Origin: CAYTMY01 sp964618075
GTDB taxonomy: Bacteria > Bacillota > Clostridia > Eubacteriales > Anaerofustaceae
NCBI GenBank assembly: GCA_964618075.1
Contig: CAZTZO010000045.1
Location: 1-5,726, forward strand
Direction of reading: 5' to 3'
Length of the DNA: 5,726 bases
The notes under the pieces: model-generated
The model's database searches: none
What the model was told of the DNA's origin: nothing
What the model saw: only the letters and a program-made list of their open reading frames with translations
Part shown: piece after piece, positions 1 to 5,715 of the stretch
How positions within the stretch are numbered: the first letter of the stretch is position 1
Layout: each line of letters starts with the position of its first letter
Made by a program: the position numbers and the translations under genes

Positions 1-1
1 A

Positions 2-751
2 GCCGATAAGTATTCTAAAAAGATAAACAGAGCAAAGGAGGAAATCCTAACAAGCGAGGGCCAGCGGTTAATGCAGTATCAAAAAGGTCTTGATACTTTG
101 TATGTGAAAATGCTTAATGATTTGTATACGAAGGTGAAAGCACTGGGAGGCTCGACTTTCAAAAGTATAAATTTAGGGCTTGCAAGCATCCCGATTGATA
201 CAAGCTCATTGTCAAGCCAGGAGCAAAAGAAGGTGATTGAGGCATACGCTGAATATCAACTGTATGTAGGTAAAAATTCAGATAGAATATTTATAAACCA
301 TCCTCCGGAACGTATTGCTGTGAGCGTAAAAGACAAGCTTGGTGTTAATATTTCTAATTATGATAATATTGTTTTTGCTGATGGTTTAAGCCATAGCCTA
401 AAATATACAGCAGAAGAGGCTGTAACAGCTGCCGACATTGCATCTATTGTTGACGTAATAAATGATTGTGACGCAATAACAGTTACACAAAAGAAAGACG
501 GCACTGTAAATATTAAATTAATAAAGGATAACGGTGACAATAATTTAAACTATGTGAACATACTCAGCAGGAGGAAGAAGGTTCTTGCTGCCAAAACAAT
601 GTGGGGAAATATAAAAGATAAATCTAATGGGAGACAAGACCTTGATGTTCAGATAGAAGGAACGATGAATGCGAAAAATTCTCTTACGCAGTCGGCTCGC
701 GTAGCGTCTACCAGCGCACAAGCTGCCATACTTGGTAATGTGATGTGCTAA
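2..751 (+). CDS. Unrecognised protein, 5'-truncated by the window edge
   Basis: The frame is open from the first full codon at position 2, and 23 codons precede the first ATG at 71. A purine-rich AAAGGAGG at 35-42 is about 28 bases from that ATG, too far to act as its ribosome binding site, and no ATG, GTG or TTG lies in frame at a usable distance from it. The gene therefore most likely starts upstream and 249 residues of its C-terminal part are visible, ending at TAA. I do not recognise the family. The visible part begins with a charged, probably helical stretch, has a mixed middle section (motif FINHPPERI), and ends in an Ala/Ser/Thr-rich tail finishing in Cys. I see no signal peptide, membrane segment or nucleotide-binding motif. 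It faces two tRNA genes across a shared terminator and is not part of the usual tlyA-recN neighbourhood, so it could belong to an inserted element, but nothing seen proves this. Confidence 0.7.
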   Translation, partial: ADKYSKKINRAKEEILTSEGQRLMQYQKGLDTLYVKMLNDLYTKVKALGGSTFKSINLGLASIPIDTSSLSSQEQKKVIEAYAEYQLYVGKNSDRIFINHPPERIAVSVKDKLGVNISNYDNIVFADGLSHSLKYTAEEAVTAADIASIVDVINDCDAITVTQKKDGTVNIKLIKDNGDNNLNYVNILSRRKKVLAAKTMWGNIKDKSNGRQDLDVQIEGTMNAKNSLTQSARVASTSAQAAILGNVMC

Positions 752-774
752 AAAAACTTAGGTGGGAAAACGTA

Positions 775-821
775 AAAACGGACTTTTTTAAAGAGATTAA
801 ATCTTTGTAAAAGTCCGTTTT
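775..821. terminator. Bidirectional intrinsic terminator between convergent units
   Basis: A perfect 13-bp inverted repeat, AAAACGGACTTTT (775-787) and its complement AAAAGTCCGTTTT (809-821), encloses a 21-base AT-rich loop that can itself form a small AAAGA/TCTTT stem. The plus strand continues with a T-rich run (TTTTATTATTTTATTTT). The minus strand also ends the stem in a T run. It lies 23 bases after the stop of the left-hand gene and 24 bases past the encoded CCA end of the minus-strand tRNA, so it can stop transcription from both sides. Confidence 0.85.
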
Positions 822-845
822 ATTATTTTATTTTAAAGAAAAAAT

Positions 846-922
846 TGGTGGACCTTCAGGGACTTGAACCCCGGACAAACCGGTTATGAGCCGGTTGCTC
901 TAACCAACTGAGCTAAAGGTCC
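846..922 (-). tRNA. tRNA with CAT anticodon (elongator Met or Ile2)
   Basis: On the minus strand the sequence folds into a full cloverleaf. The acceptor stem GGACCTT/AAGGTCC spans 916-922 and 850-856. The D arm is GCTC...GAGC. The anticodon stem ACCGG/CCGGT holds the loop CTCATAA, with anticodon CAT at 886-888. The T arm has loop TTCAAGT and one G-U pair in its stem. Discriminator A (849) and an encoded CCA (846-848) complete it. The paired first acceptor position excludes initiator tRNA-Met. CAT is shared by elongator Met and by the tRNA-Ile2 whose wobble C is modified by TilS. As I recall them, the GGACCTT acceptor and CTCATAA loop resemble Bacillus Ile2, but the choice is not decided by the sequence alone. 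It is the second gene of a two-tRNA unit, 22 bases after tRNA-Pro. Confidence 0.95.
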
Positions 923-944
923 ATATTTAAGAATGCTCTGGTAA

Positions 945-1021
945 TGGTCGAGGTGGAGGGATTCGAACCCCCGACCCCATGGTCCCAAACCATGTGCGCT
1001 ACCAAACTGCGCTACACCTCG
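945..1021 (-). tRNA. tRNA-Pro (TGG anticodon)
   Basis: The minus strand reads CGAGGTG...CACCTCG as acceptor stem (1015-1021 with 949-955), followed by discriminator A (948) and an encoded CCA (945-947). The anticodon stem CATGG/CCATG holds loop TTTGGGA, giving anticodon TGG (985-987), which reads proline CCN codons. The T loop is TTCGAAT. All arms pair well and the unmodified length is 74 nt plus CCA. It is the promoter-proximal gene of the tRNA pair. Confidence 0.97.
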
Positions 1022-1034
1022 TAGCACCTAAAAT

Positions 1035-1063
1035 ATAATACTATATTTGAATTGTGTTGTCAA
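1035..1063 (-). promoter_or_regulatory. Sigma-A promoter for the tRNA pair
   Basis: On the minus strand a perfect -35 TTGACA (1058-1063) is followed by a 17-base spacer and a -10 TATTAT (1035-1040, five of six consensus bases). Transcription would start near 1028, only about seven bases before the mature 5' end of tRNA-Pro at 1021. Hexamers, spacing and distance all fit a strong stable-RNA promoter. Confidence 0.85.
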
Positions 1064-1139
1064 CAAAACCATGGAGGAAAATTTCATAAAACAATAACGA
1101 GTTTGATATGTATTTGAGAAAAGTGATATATGATATTTA

Positions 1140-1169
1140 TTATTAAAATAATTATTATTATGATATAAT
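1140..1169 (+). promoter_or_regulatory. tlyA: Extended -10 promoter for the tlyA cluster
   Basis: TGATATAAT (1161-1169) is a perfect extended -10 element (TGnTATAAT). The -35 is weak: TTATTA at 1140-1145 with an 18-base spacer is the best candidate, which the TG extension can offset. The upstream DNA (about 1127-1160) is almost pure A/T and could act as an UP-like element. The start would fall near 1176, giving a leader of about 15 bases before the tlyA ATG at 1191. A weaker alternative upstream is TTGAGA (1114-1119) with TATTAT (1138-1143). Confidence 0.65.
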
Positions 1170-1190
1170 AAAGAAAAGTGAATTGAGAAA

Positions 1191-2000
1191 ATGATAAATA
1201 AAAGACTTGACATCGCACTATTCGAAAGCGGTAAGGTGCAAAGCAGAGAAAAAGCACGATCTTTGATAATGGAGGGATGCGTGTTCGTAAACGGACAAAG
1301 AGTGGACAAGCCCGGTTACCCATTTAAGGACGGTGACAAAGTAGAAATAAAAACCGATTCATGCCCTTTTGTCAGCAGGGGCGGTTTAAAGCTGCAAAAA
1401 GCTCTGCATATGTTTGATATAGATCCAAATGGAATGATTGCTCTTGATATAGGCGCCTCAACAGGGGGCTTTACGGATTGTCTTTTGCAAAACGGAGCAA
1501 AAAAAGTTTATTCTGTAGACGTAGGATACAATCAGCTTGCATATAAATTGCGTACCGATGAAAGAGTAAGCGTTTTTGAAAGAACTAATTTCAGGTATAT
1601 GCAGACAGACGCCATAGGCGATAGAATAGATATTACAGTAATGGACGTTGCTTTTATTTCGATTACAAAGCTGTGCCCAAACCTTAAAAATTTTATTGAC
1701 GATAAAACAAAGCTTGTATTTCTGATAAAGCCGCAGTTTGAGTCAGATAAAAATATGGTCGGAAAAAAAGGAGTTGTGCATAAAAAGCAGGATCATATAC
1801 AAATAATAACAAATGTCGTCGATATTCTTTACAATCAAGGTTATTATCTTAAAAGCCTTGATTATTCACCCATAAAAGGACCAAAGGGTAATATAGAGTT
1901 TATATCCGAATTTTCTCTTAATGAGGATATGAAAACAGAAGATATTTTCTCATTAATAGATGAATGTGTTACAAAAGCTCATAAGGAATTGATATTATGA
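1191..2000 (+). CDS. tlyA: TlyA family rRNA methyltransferase / hemolysin-like protein
   Basis: The 269-residue product has the length and architecture of TlyA (YqxC in Bacillus). An N-terminal S4 RNA-binding domain spans roughly residues 3-60 and opens with the typical RLDIALFESG...SREKA pattern. A short linker VSRGGLKL follows, then a Rossmann-fold SAM-dependent methyltransferase domain with the SAM loop DIGASTGGF at 86-94. The tetrad of RrmJ/TlyA 2'-O-methyltransferases appears as K67, D152 (MDVAFIS), K180 (IKPQFE) and E237. Mycobacterial TlyA methylates 2'-hydroxyls of 16S and 23S rRNA; the role of clostridial members is less clear, so rRNA methylation is inferred. The ATG at 1191 is chosen because the S4 domain begins immediately after it, although the ribosome binding site is weak. 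It heads the cluster and shares four bases (ATGA) with nadK. Confidence 0.95.
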   Translation: MINKRLDIALFESGKVQSREKARSLIMEGCVFVNGQRVDKPGYPFKDGDKVEIKTDSCPFVSRGGLKLQKALHMFDIDPNGMIALDIGASTGGFTDCLLQNGAKKVYSVDVGYNQLAYKLRTDERVSVFERTNFRYMQTDAIGDRIDITVMDVAFISITKLCPNLKNFIDDKTKLVFLIKPQFESDKNMVGKKGVVHKKQDHIQIITNVVDILYNQGYYLKSLDYSPIKGPKGNIEFISEFSLNEDMKTEDIFSLIDECVTKAHKELIL

Positions 2001-2776
2001 ATTGTCTGGTCTTCCCCAACAAAGAAAAGGACAGGCGCTTGACTGTCACAAATGAGGCTATCGGATATTTGCGTTCAAAGGGTTGTGAGTGCGAAATATT
2101 CGAATCATTTACTAACTACGAGAAATGCTTTGATTTCGCACTTGTTATAGGAGGCGACGGAACATTTCTTCAGGCTGCTCAATATTGCAGTATTCATGAT
2201 ATTCCCATGGTCGGTATCAACCTTGGCAAAATGGGATTTTTAACCGTTGTTGAAACGGAAAGCATGACTGCCGATCTTAATAAAGTTATTACAAAACAAT
2301 ATTCAATAAACGAACGTATGATGATAGACGTATACGATGACAAAAACGTATACGGCACGGCTCTTAACGATATTGTTTTTAAGCATCTTTACGGAAAGGG
2401 AGTAGGGCAGTTTGAGATATATGTCAACGATTGTTTATTGAGTAAATTTCACGGCGACGGCGTATTGATAGCGGCTCCGACCGGTTCAACTGCTTATTGT
2501 CTTTCTATGGGAGGACCTATTGTCAATCCGAATTGCGATATTATTCTTATACAACCGATATGCCCTCATTCGATGAACTCAAGAACTATAATAATTAACC
2601 CTAATGAAAAGGTCAGCGTAGATTATGATCGTTTTTATACATTTGTCGGATATGACGGTCAAGAAGTAATTTCTCAAAGCAGACGTTTGAATATAAGAAA
2701 AAGTACGCATAAATGTAAAATTATTCAATTCGATGATTACAATTTTTATTCCGAGGTATATAATAAAATACAATAA
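1997..2776 (+). CDS. nadK: NAD kinase
   Basis: The product phosphorylates NAD to NADP in the cytoplasm, normally using ATP or polyphosphate. The 259 residues match the compact bacterial NadK length. Visible family motifs are the GGDGTFL loop at 52-58 with catalytic Asp53, NLGKMGFL at 75-82, the nicotinamide/ribose-binding segment GVLIAAPTGSTAY at 155-167, MGGPIV at 171-176, CPHSMNSRTI at 189-198 and the late DGQ at 220-222. The usual Asn-Glu pair of the active site is Asn-Asp here (ALNDIVF, N124-D125), a conservative change. The ATG overlaps the tlyA stop as ATGA, and AAGGA sits nine bases upstream inside tlyA, so translation is probably coupled. Function is assigned with high confidence from the motifs; the NadK-TlyA adjacency is also normal for Firmicutes. 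Confidence 0.96.
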   Translation: MNCLVFPNKEKDRRLTVTNEAIGYLRSKGCECEIFESFTNYEKCFDFALVIGGDGTFLQAAQYCSIHDIPMVGINLGKMGFLTVVETESMTADLNKVITKQYSINERMMIDVYDDKNVYGTALNDIVFKHLYGKGVGQFEIYVNDCLLSKFHGDGVLIAAPTGSTAYCLSMGGPIVNPNCDIILIQPICPHSMNSRTIIINPNEKVSVDYDRFYTFVGYDGQEVISQSRRLNIRKSTHKCKIIQFDDYNFYSEVYNKIQ

Positions 2777-2781
2777 TCGAT

Positions 2782-2787
2782 GGAGGG
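2782..2787 (+). promoter_or_regulatory. argR: Ribosome binding site that fixes the argR TTG start
   Basis: GGAGGG lies six bases before the TTG at 2794 and just after the nadK stop. No ATG or GTG in the argR frame lies near this site, and the TTG gives the correct ArgR N-terminus. The site therefore decides the unusual start codon. Confidence 0.85.
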
Positions 2788-2793
2788 ATTACA

Positions 2794-3243
2794 TTGAAGG
2801 TTGAAAGACAGGCTACAATATTAAGATTGATTCAAGATAACGATGTAGAGACTCAGGAAGAGCTTACAGAGTTATTGCAGCATAACAATTTCAACGTAAC
2901 GCAAGCAACTGTATCAAGGGATATCAGGGATTTGAAATTGATAAAGGTGATGACTGAAAATAATATTTATAAATATTTTTCACCGTCTCCTAACGATATT
3001 CATCTCGATGATAAGATACTTGATATCTTTCGCCAGGTGGTTTTGAAGGTAGATTATGCGGGTAATTTTATATGTCTACATACTATCAGAGGAATGGCAA
3101 ACGCAGCTGCTGTAACCATAGATTCCATAATGTATTCCGAGATACTCGGATGTATAGCGGGGGACGATACGATTTTTGTTTTAACGCGCGGAGAAGAAAA
3201 AGCAGCAGAGCTTGTAAATTATTTTAAAACAATAATCAAATAA
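2794..3243 (+). CDS. argR: Arginine repressor ArgR/AhrC
   Basis: The product is the hexameric regulator that binds L-arginine and represses arginine biosynthesis genes while activating catabolic ones. At 149 residues it has the standard length. The N-terminal winged-helix DNA-binding domain (about 1-65) carries the signature VTQATVSRDIRDL at 35-47 with the Ser-Arg pair at 41-42. The C-terminal oligomerisation and arginine-binding domain (about 75-149) carries GMANAAAVTID at 100-110 and GCIAGDDTI at 119-127, whose GDD contacts arginine in known ArgR structures. Translation starts at TTG, read as methionine, with a strong ribosome binding site six bases upstream. It sits 17 bases after nadK and eight before recN, so it is probably cotranscribed with both. 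No ARG-box operator is evident nearby, so its targets presumably lie elsewhere. Confidence 0.96.
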   Translation: MKVERQATILRLIQDNDVETQEELTELLQHNNFNVTQATVSRDIRDLKLIKVMTENNIYKYFSPSPNDIHLDDKILDIFRQVVLKVDYAGNFICLHTIRGMANAAAVTIDSIMYSEILGCIAGDDTIFVLTRGEEKAAELVNYFKTIIK

Positions 3244-3251
3244 GGTTAACT

Positions 3252-4955
3252 ATGTTATTATCACTCAATATAAAAAATTTCGCCATAATAGATTCAATAA
3301 ATATAGACTTTACCAACGGGATGAATGTTCTGACAGGAGAAACGGGTGCCGGTAAGTCTATAGCTATAGGTGCTTTGTCTTTGGCTTTGGGATACAGAGC
3401 GAATACAGACGCTATACGTACAGGAGAGGTGAAAACCTCTGTTCAAGCTTTATTTTGCGTGGAAAGTATGACCGATATGCTGCGCGAGCTTTTGGAGACA
3501 TATTCGATAGATATTGATGACAATAATTTATTGTTAAGCAGAGATTTGTACGTTAACGGGAAAAACGTGTGCAAAATAAACAATACTCTTGTAAATGTAA
3601 CAGCTTTGAAGCAAATAGGTTTGTTACTCGTAGACATACACGGACAACACGAGCATCAAAAGATACTCAGCCCCGAAACTCATATAAAGCTTTTGGATTC
3701 GTTCGGTGGAAAGAAGCTTGAGGAATGCAAAAACGAAGTAAAAAAAAGATATACTCAGATGATTGACGCCAAACACAAGCTAGATGAACTAAAGGAAGAA
3801 TATCACAAGCAAAAGGAGAAGAAAGAAGAGTATACTATTCAAATAAATGAGATCCAAGAGGTGTCTTTGTCTCCGGGAGAAGATGAATTGCTTGAAAAGA
3901 GAGCAAACCTTCTACAGAACAGCGAAAAGATATACGACGATATAGAGCAAAGCTATAATTATTTATATAACGAAGATAAAAGCGTGGTATACATGATAAA
4001 ACAGATTTTATCATGCCTTCAAAGCGCTAAAGATATTGATGAATCCTTAAGTGAACTCTATAACAGTATTGATGAAGCGTCTATTAATCTCGATGATGCC
4101 GTGCTTACGCTACGTGATTACAGAGATTCCATTGAATTTGATCCTGAAGAGCTGGAAAATATTCATACAAGGTTACATAAAATAAATAAACTAAAACAAA
4201 AATACGGTTCTGATATAGATGAGATACTCAATGAGGAAAAGAGAATAATAGCTTCTCTTGACATGATAGAGAACATCGATGAAAAGCTTAAGAGCACACA
4301 AGCTGAATATGAAAGTTATAAGGACTCTTTTATTAAGGTAGCCGTTGTTTTATCCGAATTAAGACATAAAACGGCAAAAATGCTTTCTGAACAGCTTAAG
4401 GAGAACCTAAGTCTGCTTGCTATGCCGAACACACGTTTTGATGTTCTGTTTAAACCGACTTCCGAAGAAAAATACTCATCAGACGGAATAGATAATATTG
4501 AATTTATGATTTCCACAAACGAAGGAGAAGCTTTGAAGCCGTTATCAAAAATTGTTTCCGGCGGGGAAGTGTCACGTATAATGCTTTCCATAAAAAGCGT
4601 TCTAGCCGATGCTGACAGTACGGAAACTTTAATTTTCGATGAGATAGATACGGGTATAAGCGGAAGAACCGCACAGAGCGTTGCTGAACAAATGTATTCG
4701 CTTGGAAAAGCACATCAAATAATAGCCATAACTCATTTGCCGCAGATCGCTTGTATGGCGGATTCTCATTATACTGTTGGCAAATATGCCAAAGAAGGTA
4801 AAACCTACACTACATTTACGGAATTGGACGATAATAAGCGTACACAAGAGCTTGCAAGAATGCTTGGGGGCGTTACAATCAGTGACTATGCGCTTAATCA
4901 TGCTGCAGATATGATTAAGCAGGCAGAACATTATAAAAACAATATAGCGCAATAG
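3252..4955 (+). CDS. recN: DNA repair protein RecN (SMC-like ATPase)
   Basis: RecN is an SMC-family ATPase that acts early at DNA double-strand breaks, helping hold ends together for RecA-dependent recombination. The 567 residues match the family. The N-terminal ATPase half has Walker A GETGAGKS at 29-36 and the Q-loop region VDIHGQHEHQ at 127-136. Two predicted coiled-coil arms follow, about 154-203 and 297-385, both Lys/Glu-rich. The C-terminal half has the ABC signature SGGEVSR at 436-442, Walker B LIFDEIDTGISG at 460-471 and the switch THLPQ at 494-498. Nothing essential is missing. The ATG lies eight bases after argR, with AAGG overlapping the argR stop as ribosome binding site. I see no LexA-type GAAC-N4-GTTC box immediately upstream, so SOS control is not supported by the local sequence. 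Confidence 0.97.
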   Translation: MLLSLNIKNFAIIDSINIDFTNGMNVLTGETGAGKSIAIGALSLALGYRANTDAIRTGEVKTSVQALFCVESMTDMLRELLETYSIDIDDNNLLLSRDLYVNGKNVCKINNTLVNVTALKQIGLLLVDIHGQHEHQKILSPETHIKLLDSFGGKKLEECKNEVKKRYTQMIDAKHKLDELKEEYHKQKEKKEEYTIQINEIQEVSLSPGEDELLEKRANLLQNSEKIYDDIEQSYNYLYNEDKSVVYMIKQILSCLQSAKDIDESLSELYNSIDEASINLDDAVLTLRDYRDSIEFDPEELENIHTRLHKINKLKQKYGSDIDEILNEEKRIIASLDMIENIDEKLKSTQAEYESYKDSFIKVAVVLSELRHKTAKMLSEQLKENLSLLAMPNTRFDVLFKPTSEEKYSSDGIDNIEFMISTNEGEALKPLSKIVSGGEVSRIMLSIKSVLADADSTETLIFDEIDTGISGRTAQSVAEQMYSLGKAHQIIAITHLPQIACMADSHYTVGKYAKEGKTYTTFTELDDNKRTQELARMLGGVTISDYALNHAADMIKQAEHYKNNIAQ

Positions 4956-4983
4956 TATCTAAATAACATCAAAATACAGATGT

Positions 4984-5060
4984 AAAAATCTTTCTGTTTC
5001 ATGTATGTTTGTCACAATATTCGACAAAATAATAACATGGAAAAAAACAGAAGGATTTTT
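4984..5060. repeat. Long inverted repeat around the spoIVB-like start
   Basis: AAAAATCTTTCTGTTT (4984-4999) can pair with AAACAGAAGGATTTTT (5045-5060), giving 15 Watson-Crick pairs and one U-G pair around a 45-base loop. Both candidate start codons (5001 and 5037) lie in the loop, and the right arm encodes residues just after the second. A small ACATC/GATGT hairpin (4966-4970 with 4979-4983) abuts the left arm. It is not a typical terminator: the loop is large and the T run is inside the stem. It may influence translation of the gene, but that is inference. Confidence 0.5.
5008..5028 (+). promoter_or_regulatory. Possible Spo0A box within a palindrome
   Basis: TTCGACA at 5020-5026 is identical to the Spo0A-box core (reverse complement TGTCGAA). 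It forms the right half of an inverted repeat, TTTGTC (5008-5013) and GACAAA (5023-5028), separated by nine bases. The left half read on the minus strand, TGTGACA, matches the box at five of seven positions. Its position between recN and a sporulation-type gene makes it plausible, but a seven-base match can occur by chance, and I find no convincing promoter correctly placed beside it. Confidence 0.35.
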
Positions 5061-5714
5061 TATATTGTATTAATTGTGATGTTTCTGACTGCGTCTGTTT
5101 ATGCAGTCAAATCCACTCAAACAGAATATATAAATATTATAGTAGGAAAAGAAACAAGTGTGGATTTAAACAGTCTCACAGGCAAGCTTTTCTTATCGCA
5201 AAAAGAGAAAATTGTTGAGGTAAATGGCCAATTATCAGAGGACTATGAAATTGATCCTCAAAAAAAATTAATTTTTTGCTCTGAAAAAGAAGGAGTTTTT
5301 GACTTTACCGTAAATATATTATATAGAGTACCAATCAAACACATCAAAGTGAATGTTCTGCCTGACACTTGTCTTTATGTGGGAGGAGAGCTAATAGGAG
5401 TTAAATTAGACACCTTGGGCGTGATTGCGGTTGGATTCGAAAAAATCAGTGCGGCAGATAATAATATCTTGTCGCCTGCGAAAGAGGCGGGTATAAGGGA
5501 AGGAGATATCATCAAGTCAATCAATGGAATAGAGGTTAATAAAGCGTCTGAAGTAAAAGAGTTGTTAAATACACTTTCAAATGACGACATTGAATTCATT
5601 ATACTGCGCAGTAATAAGTTGATGTCGGTCAAAATTTCACCGGTACAGGATATTACGGATAATGTATTTAAGGCAACACCGCACAATTGCCAAAAGCGAA
5701 AAGAAGTGATATAA
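5037..5714 (+). CDS. spoIVB: SpoIVB-like PDZ protein lacking the S55 peptidase domain
   Basis: Starting at the ATG at 5037 the product has 225 residues. It opens with a basic, then hydrophobic signal or membrane anchor (MEKNRRIF, then about residues 8-25), followed by a beta-rich N-terminal domain. Next comes the SpoIVB-type segment YVGGELIGVKLDTLGVIAVG (about 114-133) and a PDZ domain to about 201 containing AGIREGDIIKSINGIEV. SpoIVB is a secreted forespore serine peptidase of about 425 residues in B. subtilis, where it triggers sigma-K activation. Here the protein stops at TAA-TAG about 25 residues after the PDZ, with no S55 domain or GMSGS-type serine motif; the other two frames of the last 70 bases show none either. 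An ATG at 5001 would add 12 residues ahead of the signal sequence, so I prefer 5037. Neither start has a good ribosome binding site. It may be a decayed gene or a peptidase-free variant. Confidence 0.8.
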   Translation: MEKNRRIFYIVLIVMFLTASVYAVKSTQTEYINIIVGKETSVDLNSLTGKLFLSQKEKIVEVNGQLSEDYEIDPQKKLIFCSEKEGVFDFTVNILYRVPIKHIKVNVLPDTCLYVGGELIGVKLDTLGVIAVGFEKISAADNNILSPAKEAGIREGDIIKSINGIEVNKASEVKELLNTLSNDDIEFIILRSNKLMSVKISPVQDITDNVFKATPHNCQKRKEVI

Positions 5715-5715
5715 T
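5687..5715 (+). promoter_or_regulatory. Sigma-A promoter for the next gene downstream
   Basis: TTGCCA (5687-5692) and TATAAT (5710-5715) are separated by exactly 17 bases, and TG at 5707-5708 adds an extended -10. The -35 matches consensus at five of six positions and the -10 is perfect. The element lies in the last codons of the spoIVB-like gene, with the -10 overlapping its stop codons. Transcription would begin near 5722, at the window edge. The gene it serves is outside the window; in the conserved gene order it would be spo0A. Confidence 0.75.

Noticed and set aside
358..540. Minus-strand open frame within the first gene
   Set aside because: It is a shadow of the plus-strand coding frame with no ribosome binding site or recognisable domain; the same applies to the other minus-strand frames within tlyA, nadK, recN and the spoIVB-like gene.
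71..751. ATG at 71 as the true start of the first gene
   Set aside because: The frame is open to the window edge and the nearest ribosome-binding-like sequence (35-42) is too far away, so a start outside the window is more likely.
4956..5000. Intrinsic terminator after recN
   Set aside because: The only hairpin (ACATC/GATGT) has five pairs and no following T run.
5001..5036. Upstream ATG at 5001 as the start of the spoIVB-like gene
   Set aside because: It adds 12 residues before a well-formed basic-hydrophobic signal sequence and has no ribosome binding site; the ATG at 5037 fits the protein better, although its own ribosome binding site is also poor.
5041..5047. A7 run in the early codons of the spoIVB-like gene as a programmed slippage site
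   Set aside because: The alternative frames give no recognisable protein, and Lys/Asn codons make such runs common in AT-rich genomes.
5262..5277. Perfect 16-base A/T palindrome inside the spoIVB-like gene as a terminator or operator
   Set aside because: It has no GC content and no loop, encodes ordinary residues (KKLIF) and is expected occasionally in AT-rich coding DNA.
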